64,000 nt of DNA from Nemophila menziesii (GCA_029959085.1 JARWIR010000001.1:19955730-20019729), one strand, 5' to 3'. Numbered from the stretch's first letter, positions 44,116-54,710 are shown. Numbers and translations: made by a program. Notes: generated by a model not told the origin, from the sequence alone.

Positions 44116-45652
44116 TGATGTCTCCTCATTTGTGATAGATTTATATTAGAATGAGACATCATTTTTAGTGATTTAGAAGTCATAATAGTCATTTTTCTTG
44201 AGAAATAGTGAAGTTTCCTATTTTGAGTCTTGATTTAGTAAAATAATATTTTTAGAGCATATTGGGTTTAATTATTTATTTAGTGTGAAGCTTTAAAGAT
44301 AATTATGGAGATTAATTAGAGTCCAAGTCAAAGACTACAAGATATGGAAAGAGATAAGCATGGTAATTGGAGATAAGGAAAGAAAAGCTAAAAACATGGA
44401 AAAGGAAAATCTACCTTAATCCTTAATTTCTGCACCTACGACCACAAATCAGCTTATATCTCAAACACGGTGTGGAATTTGGATAAACGGTCAAGAGAAA
44501 AGTTGAAGATCTTTCCGAGACGATGAATTTGGTGTACTCATACGCGTCAAAAGGATGAGTATTGAAGCTACTACGACCAAAAGAAAAACGGGACTGATTT
44601 CATGTTTTTAGGGTTACGAATTTGAGTTGGGCTTGGAGTCCATTACTTACCTTTTCCTTCAAGAAAACGAATTAGGTCTTCTAAACACCTATAAATACAC
44701 CCTTATATCACTTGTAAATCATCCTTGCCTCATAGTAATTAGTTCTTAAGGTTTTATTCTTCCAAGTTATTGTAGAGAGCAAGATGATGTATTTTATTAT
44801 TTTTTTTAGTTTATTTCCTTCAGGTATGAACTAAACTCCACATAGCTTGGGTTTTGCATCATGTATAATCTATGAATTCTAATTTCTTTCTATCTAAGTT
44901 TCTTTGGGAATTACATGTTTTAATATGATATTAGCTGCTTACCTTTATATTTGTTTATGTGTTTTGATTTATTGCATGTCCTAAACCTGATCACTTTAGG
45001 CTTTATTAATAGTAGTCAGATGATCACCTTAGCTGGGTGTCTAATTATTAAAACACCACATAACGTCTAGTGTCGATATTAGTCTTGACAACACTGATTC
45101 TAACTAGATAGTCATTAGGGTATGAATTAATCACTATCACCATGTATGGAAATTGATTGCTTAGGGCCCTAGTGGCGCAGGATAACCCTATTTGAACCAG
45201 CCTCGTGGTGTGTCCGTAGCCCCCTTAGTCGCTCTCAAGGTCTAAGGAATGGGAATTTAGAATCCTGACGAAGTATACAAGAGCTAATATTCTCCCTTAT
45301 TAACTAGATCTAATAGAAAGAATTAGAAGGATTAGTGAATACTAGCAAAACCTAAGCTATACTTCTCATCTCATATTTCTTCGTGTTTAATTTACTGTCT
45401 TTATTTTCTTTAGTTTAATTTAGATATTTCGAAATTTATTCTCTTTTTATTTTCTGTTCTTTAATTATTTACTTCTTACTCGTTATTGCTACCCATTCGA
45501 CTAGCACACTAAGTCCCTGAGAATGAACTTTCTTATCATTAAAACTTGCATACGTCCTGTAATACTTGCAGTATTGTGCCTGTCTAGGGTGAGAGTGCGT
45601 AGTTTTCTTGACTTATATTTATCTTATTTTTATCACACCCTAGGCGACACCA
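44116..45652 (+). repeat. Left LTR of element 2
   Basis: Starts tgatgtctcctc, ends gcgacacca. An inverted repeat opens it (44116-44124 with 44153-44161). tataaataca near 44690 is a likely TATA box. Confidence 0.88.
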
Positions 45653-45658
45653 AGTTTT

Positions 45659-45676
45659 TGGCGCCGCTGCCGGGGA
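45659..45676 (+). other. Primer-binding site, tRNA-Asp type
   Basis: tggcgccgctgccgggga is complementary, apart from one base, to the 3' end of plant tRNA-Asp, the primer typical of Athila/Tat elements. Confidence 0.88.
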
Positions 45677-45808
45677 CTTGTGTCTCATTAGCGTGTGGGT
45701 TATCTATTTCGAGTAGTAGTTTTTAGTTAATTTTTATTTTTCAGTATTTAGTTTATGTCTTTCCGGATTTACGCTTGTGGTTTGCTTTAGTCTTTTTCAG
45801 GTTTCACA

Positions 45809-47218
45809 GTGTTTAATTCTTGGCCTCCGTTACCGGAGCCTGAGAGGAGCTTCAGATCTTATAATAAACGTGTTCGTGAGGAAAGAGCCTTGAGAAGAGA
45901 TATGGCAGGCATGCAAGAGCAGTTAGATCCACCTGAAGGAGTACAATACTATGCACCAGGAGGACCACCACCATTCATTCCACCTAGTGTACAACATCAA
46001 CAAGGACGAGGTAACAGACAAAACAGAGTTGAGCAAGACCTTCCCAGTCTCCACTTGTCGTTTCATGTTCAACCAATAGGTTACCGTCCTACAGAGATCC
46101 AGAATATTAAATTTCGACCTGGTCCGGGTATGCTCAGTCAATTTCAGAGTTATGGACTCTACAGTGGTACAGCAATTCAAGATCCGGTAAGAGCGATTCA
46201 GAAGTTTATGCAGATTTGTGATGCTTATGTTACTCCAGGCATCACACGCGAGCAATTGTATTGTCATATGTTTTCGTTCTTTCTGATCGGTAGAGCTAGT
46301 GAGTGGCTAGATAGGCAGCCACCAGGGACAATAAATACATGGACAGAACTTCAAGCCGCATTCTTTAACCGTTTTTATGCGAAGAGTATGAGACTCAAAG
46401 ACCAAAGCGAGCTTGCAAGATTTTGTCAAGAAGATGGAGAAACATTAGGAGAATTATGGACAAGGTTTCAACATAAATTAGCTAGATGTCCGCTCCATGG
46501 TTATACCCCCTCTTTACAGTTAGCTATATTCTATGAAGGTCTCAATGATAGAGGTAGAGAGAAGGTGGATAACATAGGGAAGGGAAATTTCGTGTCCATG
46601 AATCATAATGAAGCATCCGAGGTTTTGGAAAATATTATTGAACAAGAAAGGAGTTGGCCTTCTACGCGAGCTCCTGTAGCAAAGACCCGAGGTACGCTTC
46701 GTTTAGATGCAGAAACTGCAAACTCAGCTCAAATATCAGCATTAGAAAACCAAATCAAAGAACTTAAGCTAGAGATGCAGAAAAATTTAGCCGCAGCAAA
46801 CGTAGTACAAGAAGCACAAGGTTGTAAACAATGTGGGGTTAATAATCATACATGGGAAGAGTGCGAAGGGAATCCACAATCTGTTTATTTTATATCCAAC
46901 CGAGGAGGTTATCAATTTGGTAACCGAAACCATCCGGGTATGCAGTATTCAAATCCACAGGAGGGCGCCAACCCTGGTCATTATCAACCGCGCCCCCAGA
47001 ACAACTTTTTCCAACCAAGAGGTCAGTACCAAAATCAATATCAAAATAGACCTGCTCCCCCTCAACAACCTGTTCAAGACGCCTATACTAAATCATTAGA
47101 TCAGAAAGCTTTACCACAGTTTCCTCAAGAGGGAACTATGGATAATAAACAATTAGTAAAAGCCTTGGACCGTTTGACCACGAATATGAACGCTCAGGAC
47201 GAGAAGTTACGAGGATAG
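45809..47218 (+). CDS. Gag protein of element 2, 469 aa
   Basis: Structural (capsid/nucleocapsid) protein of a Ty3/gypsy retrotransposon. A proline-rich N-terminus precedes the gag core (about 110-290) with VRAIQKFMQICDAYV, TWTELQAAFFNRFY and LGELWTRFQHKLARCPLHGY. A CCHC-like zinc knuckle CKQCGVNNHTWEEC lies near residue 340. The C-terminal part is Gln/Asn/Pro-rich. The frame ends at 47216-47218. The natural continuation (GTQVEQLNKVL) is in another frame, so a one-base indel near 47214 separates gag from the rest. The start may lie slightly elsewhere because the region between primer-binding site and first Met is open. Confidence 0.85.
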   Translation: MFNSWPPLPEPERSFRSYNKRVREERALRRDMAGMQEQLDPPEGVQYYAPGGPPPFIPPSVQHQQGRGNRQNRVEQDLPSLHLSFHVQPIGYRPTEIQNIKFRPGPGMLSQFQSYGLYSGTAIQDPVRAIQKFMQICDAYVTPGITREQLYCHMFSFFLIGRASEWLDRQPPGTINTWTELQAAFFNRFYAKSMRLKDQSELARFCQEDGETLGELWTRFQHKLARCPLHGYTPSLQLAIFYEGLNDRGREKVDNIGKGNFVSMNHNEASEVLENIIEQERSWPSTRAPVAKTRGTLRLDAETANSAQISALENQIKELKLEMQKNLAAANVVQEAQGCKQCGVNNHTWEECEGNPQSVYFISNRGGYQFGNRNHPGMQYSNPQEGANPGHYQPRPQNNFFQPRGQYQNQYQNRPAPPQQPVQDAYTKSLDQKALPQFPQEGTMDNKQLVKALDRLTTNMNAQDEKLRG

Positions 47219-47220
47219 GT

Positions 47221-48615
47221 ACTCAAGTTGAACAATTGAACAAAGTTCTAACGAATTTAATGGAACAAAAAGAATTGAAGGCTATCGAAGGAGGTGATGA
47301 CAATGTTGGGTTCGAAGCTTGTAAGGCTATTTGCCTTGAAATTGAAGAAAAGAAGGAATTACCATATGTTGCCATTAGTGCCGTGGAGGTTCTGAGTACC
47401 GAAGAAGAACCAACCAAGTCTAGCCCCGTGGAATCTAACTGTTTTGAGGTTGATGTGGAGGACGATTCAGAAAAATACGAGTTTATACAGCTTCTGAAGG
47501 ATATGCAAGAGGAGATTAGATCGGTTATGGATTATCAAGCTAAGGTGGCTAAAAAGAAAGAAGAAGAAGCCTCAAAGGAGGAACCAAGAGCTGAAGATGA
47601 AGTTGCACCTGCTGTGCAAGAATAGAAGGAAGAAGAGAAGGTGGAACCGCCACCTATTATTCAAACAGTGTCACCAACTATTCCTGATACAAATCCTAAG
47701 GATGACACTGAACTCAAGACATTTGTAGAGGCGTATACACCTGAAAATATCAACGCCCAAATGCTTGAGATTGCGAAGAAAGGACTTACACCGCAACAAG
47801 TTTTTACGCATGTTATTCCTGAAAAAGAAGCGAGTGTAGAGATCCCAAAAGAGAACTTGAGAGTCTCAACAAGAAGTGAAAGAGAGTTACCAACAAAGCT
47901 TAAAGATTTGGGAAGTTTTAACCTTCCTATTCAAATAAATGGTATGCTCAAGGGGAAATCTATGTACGATGTGGGTTTTGGTGTGAATCTTATGCCTAAG
48001 TCCGTGTTCAAGAGACTTGGACTTCAGAAATCAGAGAAAACTCCAGTGAAGCTGCAGTTCGCTGACAACTCAGTTACCAGGACATGAGGAACAGTAGAGG
48101 ACGTCTTAGTCCGTGCAAGTAGTATCGCCATCCCTACTGACTTTGTTATACTTGAGTTTGATGCAGATAAGCAGGTTCCAATCATACTTGGACGACCTTT
48201 CATGGCCACGAGTCAAATTGTCATCAACTTCCAAGAAGGGACCATTACCCTTCATCCAAAGAATGTATCCGAGACCTTCTATGTCTTGGGTAAGAAACCG
48301 AGGAAGTTAGATCCCACCGTTGCTGTCATCCACAACCTTTCACATCACAAATTCCCTCCTGAGAAGATCCACTTAAAGCCTGTGGATACTGAGCCAAACA
48401 TTGAGTTTGGGGTTGGCCATGAAGTATTATGGAAAGCTCACAAACGCGAAATTAGGCCACGTAGTTTCAAATACTCGTGGATGGGACCATTCATTGTCAC
48501 TAAGGTTGTTTCAGCCAAGGTGATAGAAATTCGACCCAAGAAGGGGATCAAGCGCAGATTTGTTGACGTTCATAGCCTAACTCGTTTTTGGGGAGGCTAT
48601 ATTCGCAAATCTTGA
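47221..48615 (+). pseudogene. Protease plus integrase-tail frame of element 2, with two in-frame stops
   Basis: One reading frame, interrupted by stops at 47623-47625 and 48085-48087. It contains an acidic spacer, NINAQMLEIAKKGLTPQQV, and a retroviral-type aspartic protease (LGSFNLPIQINGMLKG, then MYDVGFGVNLMPKSVF, later VPIILGRPFMAT). The usual D(T/L)GA active site reads DVGF, so activity is doubtful. Immediately after the protease end (NVSETFYVLG), without RT, RNase H or the integrase core, comes the integrase C-terminal tail (FGVGHEVLWKA ... SWMGPFIVTKV ... LTRFWGGYIRKS). The deletion of the polymerase region is thus in frame. Element 1 keeps the same tail. Confidence 0.78.
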
Positions 48616-48839
48616 TAGAGGTAACGCGTCTAACTTTGAAAGACGTTAAATAAAATTGTTGTACGGGAGACAACCCGCAATTTTTTAAGTTCTTATGTCT
48701 TTTACGTTTTTTAGTTTGTGTTTAGTTTAGTTGTTTTTAGTTGATATTGCATATTTGAGAAAGGTATTAGTGTTTTTGATGTTTAGGTGTTAGAAAAATC
48801 GAGTTCGGGAGGAAAAACGCAAGTTAAGGATATATTTAG

Positions 48840-49275
48840 ACTGCCTCACCGGCATCCCGGCGGATTCTTCCGGTATAAGTTAGTAGGATTGAGACGACGC
48901 AGAGAATTAGATAAATAGATCGCCCAATCCATTTCTTCAGGAACTTATACCGGCGGGCAGAAACCCCGAGCCCACGAGATGCGCCACGTGTTCATTCCAG
49001 AAGGTCCAATATCGAGAAAATTCACCACTGGCATGCCGGCGGATTTTCCCGGTATGCCGTCCAAGCAAAACCTGTGGCCACGGGGTATATCACGTGTCCA
49101 TTGCCAAGAGGTCCCAATTCGAACAATCACAGCACCGGCATGCCGGTTGATTCCGCCGGTATGCCGTTCAGAAGAAAACTCGTGCCCACGTATAGAGACC
49201 TCAGGTATTTTGACAGAACTTGGAAAGACACAACTCCAGTACCGGTATACCGGGCCTTATGGCCGGTATGGCGCC
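48840..49275. repeat. Block of CCGG-centred palindromes in element 2
   Basis: Pairs of ccggcatgccgg / ccggtatgccg / ccggtataccgg occur at about 48850, 48945, 49030-49063, 49135-49165 and 49240-49268. They are separated by about 15-20 bp and often arranged as inverted pairs. Apparent frames through the block give only GMP-type repeats. Element 1 has two such palindromes in the equivalent place. Confidence 0.7.
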
Positions 49276-49723
49276 CGACGCCGCTAGAGAGAGAAAAAAG
49301 CTGCATTTTTGTTTATAAGAAGCAAGAGGTTGGTACAATTACGAATTTACAAATCCTTAAGCCTCTCTTTCTTCTCCAACCCTCCTCCAACTCCATTAAA
49401 GCTCATTCAAACCTTCCCCAATCATCAAAACACTACCCAATCATCATAAAAACACATAAAATCTTCTCTCCACATCATTACAAAGGAGATTCAAGCACCC
49501 AATCCTCACCAAACACATTAGATTGAAGAATCAAAAGCCTAAATTTTACAAATTCATCCTACAATTTCTTAAATCCATAGAAATCCATCAAGAAATTACC
49601 TTACCCACATAGAAATTCATCATCAATTCATCTTTCCTAAGCTAAATCAAGCTTGTTCAACCAAAAATTTAAAAGCTCAAATTTCAAGAGTTGTTAAAGC
49701 TTTGAGTTGGGGGTCAATTGAAG

Positions 49724-50932
49724 ATGACTAAAAGAAGAGAAACATTATCTAACAAAGGGGAGGTGAAGAAAAGCAAGGTATTGGGTTCAATTGAGAAGAA
49801 ATCAAATAACAAAGGTTCTAGTTCAAATTCATAGGGTAAAATCGATGTTGAAGAAGGAGGAAAGCCGGCTATGTTCGATTTAATGGGTAGAAAAGTTTTA
49901 TTTTATTCCAAAAAGAGAACACAACCTCTTCTTTTCAAATGTCCTACACCCATAGATAAAAAGGAAGATTCAAAGGCCTTGATAGCTTCTGCAGAAAAAC
50001 AATTAAAAGAACTACCTTTTGCTTATGAGAAAGTATTTAATGAAGAAGTTGGTACAGGAGAATACAAGAGATTCTTAGAGATTGGTGAAAAATTGGGTTG
50101 GTCTACTTTCATGGTAAGACGTTCTGAATTATGTCATGAGTTAGTTTTAGAATTATATTTAGGCCTCTTTAGCCGAGATAGTGAAGGTTGTGTTCCGATT
50201 AGAGGAAAGTTAGTTCCTTTCACAGTTCAGGAGATTAGAAATCATTTCCAGTTTAAGAAATTAATTGGACCTTGCAAGTTTAGTGAAGCGGTTGCTAAGC
50301 GGAAAATCTTTGATGAGGAACTACTTTTTGAGCATGTTTTAGACAAGGAAAAAGTGTAATCACATAAGGGAAAATTGAAGACACCTTGGCCTTACAAATA
50401 TCTTCAACCGGATGCAAGAGTTTGGCACAATTTCCTTATTCCGAATGTCTTTGGAAACACACGAACTTTGGATGTGACTAAGAAGAACGCTTTACTTTTG
50501 GATTGTATTTTGAGAGGAGAAGAAATGGATGTGGCACAGTTGATCCATGAGGAGGTGATGCGATTTTCGGTCTCCCCTAAATCAGTTTATAATGTTTAAT
50601 TTCCTACTATGATCACGTGTCTTGTGCAAAAAGCGAATTTTATATTGGGTGAAGAAGAGAAACTCGAGTTCAAGAAGAGTTATATTGACAATGCTTGGAT
50701 CGTGAAAGTCTTGAGAGGAGAGATTTATACGCAAATCTCGAAAGAAGAAAAGGAGCAAAGTTGGCAAAAGAAGATGGAGGAGTGTTTAAACAAATTCGAA
50801 GTAGCTCAAACTTCCTTAGTCAATGATGTGGCACAAATCAACGCTAATCAACTGCACATCATGAAACTCCTTGAGAAATTAACGAAAGATCCATCAAATA
50901 CTACCTTGGATGTCAATAATGCGAGGCAATAG
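49724..50932 (+). pseudogene. Athila-type ORF2 (putative plant transposon protein), with three in-frame stops
   Basis: A single frame of about 402 codons with stops near 49832, at 50357-50359 and at 50597-50599. The N-terminus is basic (MTKRRETLS...KKSKVLG). The middle has WSTFMVRRSELCHELVLELY and VPIRGKLVPFTVQEIRNHF, the pattern of the 'putative plant transposon protein' domain found between integrase and 3' LTR in Athila elements. The C-terminus is coiled-coil-like (KKMEECLNKFEVAQTSLVND). The role of this domain is unknown; it sits where envelope genes lie in retroviruses but shows no signal peptide or membrane segment. Confidence 0.7.
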
Positions 50933-50939
50933 CCTCGAG

Positions 50940-52509
50940 AGTATGTTCTCTTTCTTCCTTACCATTTATGTAAATATTTTTATCTGCTAATTTTAATTTC
51001 TGATTCGAGTCTTTTTCGAGTCGTGGGGACACGACTCATTTTTGAGTTGGGGGTGTGGGTATTCGTTGTCTCTCATCTCCATTTTTCTGTTTTTAGGTAG
51101 AAATTAAAAATTTTGATACATGGGAATTAGATGTAGAGTGTGTTTAATAGCTTGAAAGTATAAGCTCAGTAAATTGATGATAGTAAGTAGTATGTTTATG
51201 AGCTATTTTATTTTGTATGCTTTGAGTATTTGCAGGAAAACACACATTGATAGTTAAGAAAAGATTAGTGAGCAATGCGATAGAAAGTATGTTCGATCTC
51301 AGGGAACCTTGAGAAGTGTGTAGGCCGTGAGATCCAAGCTAGTTGACAAACCCATTTGATGAAAGTGCTAAAGGTAAGAAAATAACGAAATTACATAGTG
51401 TAGAAAGTGATTAAGGCAGTTCTTTCATATTTGAAGCCACTTGAAGCCTTTTTATACCTTCTCACCTTGTTATTTGATTTTATATGCTATATCCTTCTCA
51501 GCCCCTTCTAGCCTTTCTAAAGCTTTTTATTGAAACACATTATAAGGCATATCCCTTTAGATTATAGGACTTTTCCATATGACCCGCACTCGAATCGCGA
51601 TGCATAGACAGTTGTTTTAGAGCTTGAGTTTGGGGTGGTGGGTCCACCATTATGGGAATTGTCATTGGGATGGGATTTTTGAGCTTATTAATTATGCTCT
51701 GTTATTTATATTGATGATGATTCACAGATTTTTATTGTAACCCTTTGTCGGGGTAATAGTGAATGAAAAAGAAGCTACGAGCTAAATTTGCCAACAAGGG
51801 CATTAAAAGAGAAAATATATATATGAGAAGAGTAGCGTGATATCTCAAAATTAAAAGAGAGTCGTGGCTATACAAAAGAAAAAAAAATTGATTTGAAAAG
51901 AAAATATATATATTCGGACCGGCAAAGTGGAATTTTTAAGTGAACATCTTATGCTTTAATTGGGTTATTGGGGATGCTAAATTGTGCATCAAGGAATTCA
52001 TTGGGTTGAGTGAGAAACGTTTTATGAGAGTAACTCAAGCTCTAGGGCGATTCATTGATGGCTAGTGAGGAGAGAGTCAAAAGCTCACTCTAAATTATCC
52101 AAATATATTATCATACCGTCCCTAAGCCTAAATTACAACCTTAAAGACCTTTTGATTCTTTGCTATGTAATCGAGAAGTGATTGAACCATTAGAGAATAG
52201 TTAAGTGGATCTTTGAATACTAGTAAAGTTCGATGAACAATCTATAGCTTTCTTGGTGAACTGAGTAAAGTCCCAATCCTTCTTACATTGCGAAACTAAT
52301 CTGATCTTGAATTCAAGCCGTGTTGATTGTGGATATGAAAAGTGTACAGGTATGTAGTTTATGAATATTAATACATGAAATTTTATGAGTAGTTGATTTA
52401 TGTCTATTCTATATACTCTGATATGTCTTCCCATTGTATTGAAAATCCCATATGTGTGTATTTATAGACTTCCCTTTGTTTTTGTTTTTATTGTATCGGG
52501 ACGATACAA
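50940..52509 (+). other. Long non-coding 3' region of element 2
   Basis: No coding frame. Shares with element 1, in order, the 20-base hairpin, tttgagttgggggtgtgg, gcttgagtttggggtggtgggtcc near 51620, aaccctttgtcggggt near 51740, ccggcaaagtggaat near 51918, agtgaggagagagtcaaaagctcact near 52065 and accgtccctaagcct near 52115. Confidence 0.65.
51018..51037 (+). other. Perfect hairpin, 8-bp stem with ggga loop (element 2)
   Basis: gagtcgtg-ggga-cacgactc, identical to 26874-26893. Confidence 0.8.
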
Positions 52510-52526
52510 CATTGAGTTGGGGGTCT
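52510..52526 (+). other. Polypurine tract of element 2
   Basis: attgagttgggggtct precedes the right LTR. The same core occurs at about 49701 and 51043 within the element. Confidence 0.78.
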
Positions 52527-54061
52527 TGATGTCTCCTCATTTGTGATAGATTTATATTAGGATGAGACATCATTTTTAGTGATTTAGAAGTCATAATAGT
52601 CATTTTTCTTGAGAAATAGTGCACTTTCCTATTTTGAGTCTTGATTTAGTAAAATAATATCTTTAGAGCATATTGGGTTTAATTATTTATTTAGTGTGAA
52701 GCTTTAAAGATAATTATGGAGATTAATTAGAGTCCAAGTCAAAGACTACAAGATATGGAAAGAGATAAGCATGGTAAATGGAGATAAGGAAAGAAAAGCT
52801 AAAAACATGGAAAAGGAAAAGCTGTCTTAATCCTGAATTTCTGCACCTACGACCACAAATCAGCGTATATCTCAAAAACGGTGTGGAATTTGGAGAAACG
52901 GTCAAGAGCAAAGTTGAATATCTTTCCGAGACGATGAATTTGGTGTACTCATACGCGTCAAACATGAGTATTGAAGCTGCTAGGACCAAAAGAAAAACAG
53001 GTCTGATTTCATGTTTTTAGGGTTACGAATTTGAGTTGGGCTTGGAGTCCATTACTTACCTTTTCCTTCAAGAAAACGAATTAGGTCTTCTAAACACCTA
53101 TAAATACACCCTTATATCACTTGTAAATCATCCTTGCCTCATAGTAATTAGTTCTTAAGGTTTTATTCTTCCAAGTTATTGTAGAGAGCAAGATGATGTC
53201 TTTTATTATTTCTTTTAGTTTATTTCCTTCAGGTATGAACTAAACTCCCCATAGCTTGGGTTTTGCATCATGTATAATCTATGAATTCTAATTTCTTTCT
53301 ATCTAAGTTTCTTTGGGAATTACATATTTTAATCTGATATTAGCTGCTTACCTTTATATTTATTTATGTGTTTTGATTTATTGCCTATCTTAAACCTAAT
53401 CACTTTAGGCTTTATTAATAGTAGTTAGATGATCACCTTAGCTGGGTGTCTAATTATTGAAACACCACATAACTTCTAGTGTGGATATTAGTCCTGACAA
53501 CACTGATTCTAACTAGATAGTCATTAGGGTATGAATTAATCACTATTACCATGTATGGAAATTGATTGCTTAGGGCCCTAGTGGCGCAGGATAACCCTAT
53601 TTGAACCAGCCTCGTGGTGTGTCCGTAGCCCCCTTAGTCGCTCTCAAGGTCTGAGGAATGGGTATTTAGAATCTTGACTAAGTATACAAGAGCTAATATT
53701 CTCCCTTATTAACTAGATCTAATAGAAAGAATTAGAAGGATTAGTGCATACTAGCAAAACCTAAGCTATACTTCTCATCTCATATTTCTTCGTGTTTAAT
53801 TTACTGTCTTTATTTTCTTTAGTTTAATTTAGATATTTCAAAATTTATTCTCTTTTTATTTTCTGTTCTTTAATTATTTACTTTTTACTCGTTATTGCTA
53901 CCCATTCGACTAGCACACTAAGTCCCTGAGAACGAACTTTCTTATCATTAAAACTTGCATACGTCCTGTAATACTTGCAGTACTGTGCTTGTCTAGGGTG
54001 AGAGTGCGTAGTTTTCTTGACTTATATTTATCTTATTTTTATCACACCCTAGGCGACACCA
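52527..54061 (+). repeat. Right LTR of element 2
   Basis: Colinear with 44116-45652 with scattered substitutions. Ends gcgacacca, followed by agttg of the target. Confidence 0.88.
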
Positions 54062-54260
54062 AGTTGAAGAATGTGATTGAGGAGCTGTTTGTACTGGAGG
54101 GGATTTTCTTTGATTTAAATTCAGTTGAGGAGGTTGAATCAGCATATGAAGATATTACATCGGAGACAATTATATCTCTGCAAAAAGTTTTGGAAGATCG
54201 ATGGTAAATTTTGAGCAGGTAATTAGCTTTTTTATTTTTTTATATATATATTGCACAATC

Positions 54261-54490
54261 TCGGTTTATTTTGCTTATGGTCACTAAGCACTTTTGTTTC
54301 TCTTGCTATAGTTGAGAGAAAGCTTTAAAGTTGAAGAATGTGATGGAGGAGCTGTTTGTACTGGAGGCGATTTTCTTTGATTTAAATTTAGTTGAGGAGG
54401 TTGAATCAGCATATGAAGATATTACATCGAAAACAATTATATCTCTGAAAAAAGCTTTGGAAGATCGATGGTGAATTTTGAGCATGTAAT
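54261..54490 (+). repeat. Unknown-exon unit U3
   Basis: Third tandem unit, with acceptor-like tgctatag and an open exon-like segment (KNVMEELFVLEAIFFDL, EEVESAYEDITS, LEDRW, stop). More complete than U1. Confidence 0.6.
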
Positions 54491-54539
54491 TTGCTTTTTT
54501 TTTTTTTTTATCATAGAGTTAATTGATACATCTTTTCAA

Positions 54540-54710
54540 TTAATTTTAGTTGATTGAGATTGATGTGGGTGATTTTCCTATGCAAGTTAGGTAAGAGAAT
54601 AAATGTCTCAAGGCCAGATTGAAAGATGCTGAAGCATCTGACAAACAGGCTAGAAGATTTTCAAGCGTTCTTTCTAAGCTTGGTTCATTTTTTCATATTG
54701 AGTCGTGACA
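54540..54710 (+). pseudogene. Unrecognised exon-like fragment
   Basis: After an acceptor-like attttag near 54553, the frame gives LIEIDVGDFPMQV and a possible donor gtaagag. A further segment reads CLKARLKDAEASDKQARRFS, then SVLSKLGSF and a stop. It looks like helical protein sequence, but I cannot assign it. Confidence 0.4.

Larger units (their letters stand above)
44116..54061 (+). mobile_element. Athila-like Ty3/gypsy LTR element lacking RT/RNase H/integrase core (element 2)
   Basis: A 9.95-kb element with about 1.54-kb LTRs, a tRNA-Asp-type primer-binding site, gag with zinc knuckle, protease, integrase tail, an Athila-type ORF2 and a long 3' non-coding region ending in a gagttgggggt tract. 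Flanking agtt (44112-44115 and 54062-54065) is the target duplication; aagtt if the last LTR base is counted as shared. It is inserted into unit U2. LTRs differ at scattered positions. All coding frames contain stops or a frameshift, and the polymerase is absent, so it cannot move unaided. Confidence 0.9.
44043..54260 (+). repeat. Unknown-exon unit U2, split by element 2
   Basis: U2 runs 44043-44115, is interrupted by the LTR element, and continues at about 54062-54260. When the insertion is removed the halves align with U3. The right half is open and encodes KNVIEELFVLEGIFFDL and the EEVESAYED segment. Confidence 0.65.

Noticed and set aside
48979..49526. Two overlapping plus-strand frames of 102 and 150 codons in element 2
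   Set aside because: They read through the CCGG palindrome block and give GMP-type repeats; no known domain.
52723..53020. Open frames on both strands within the right LTR of element 2
   Set aside because: The same stretch occurs in the left LTR with changes that do not preserve a frame; non-coding LTR sequence.
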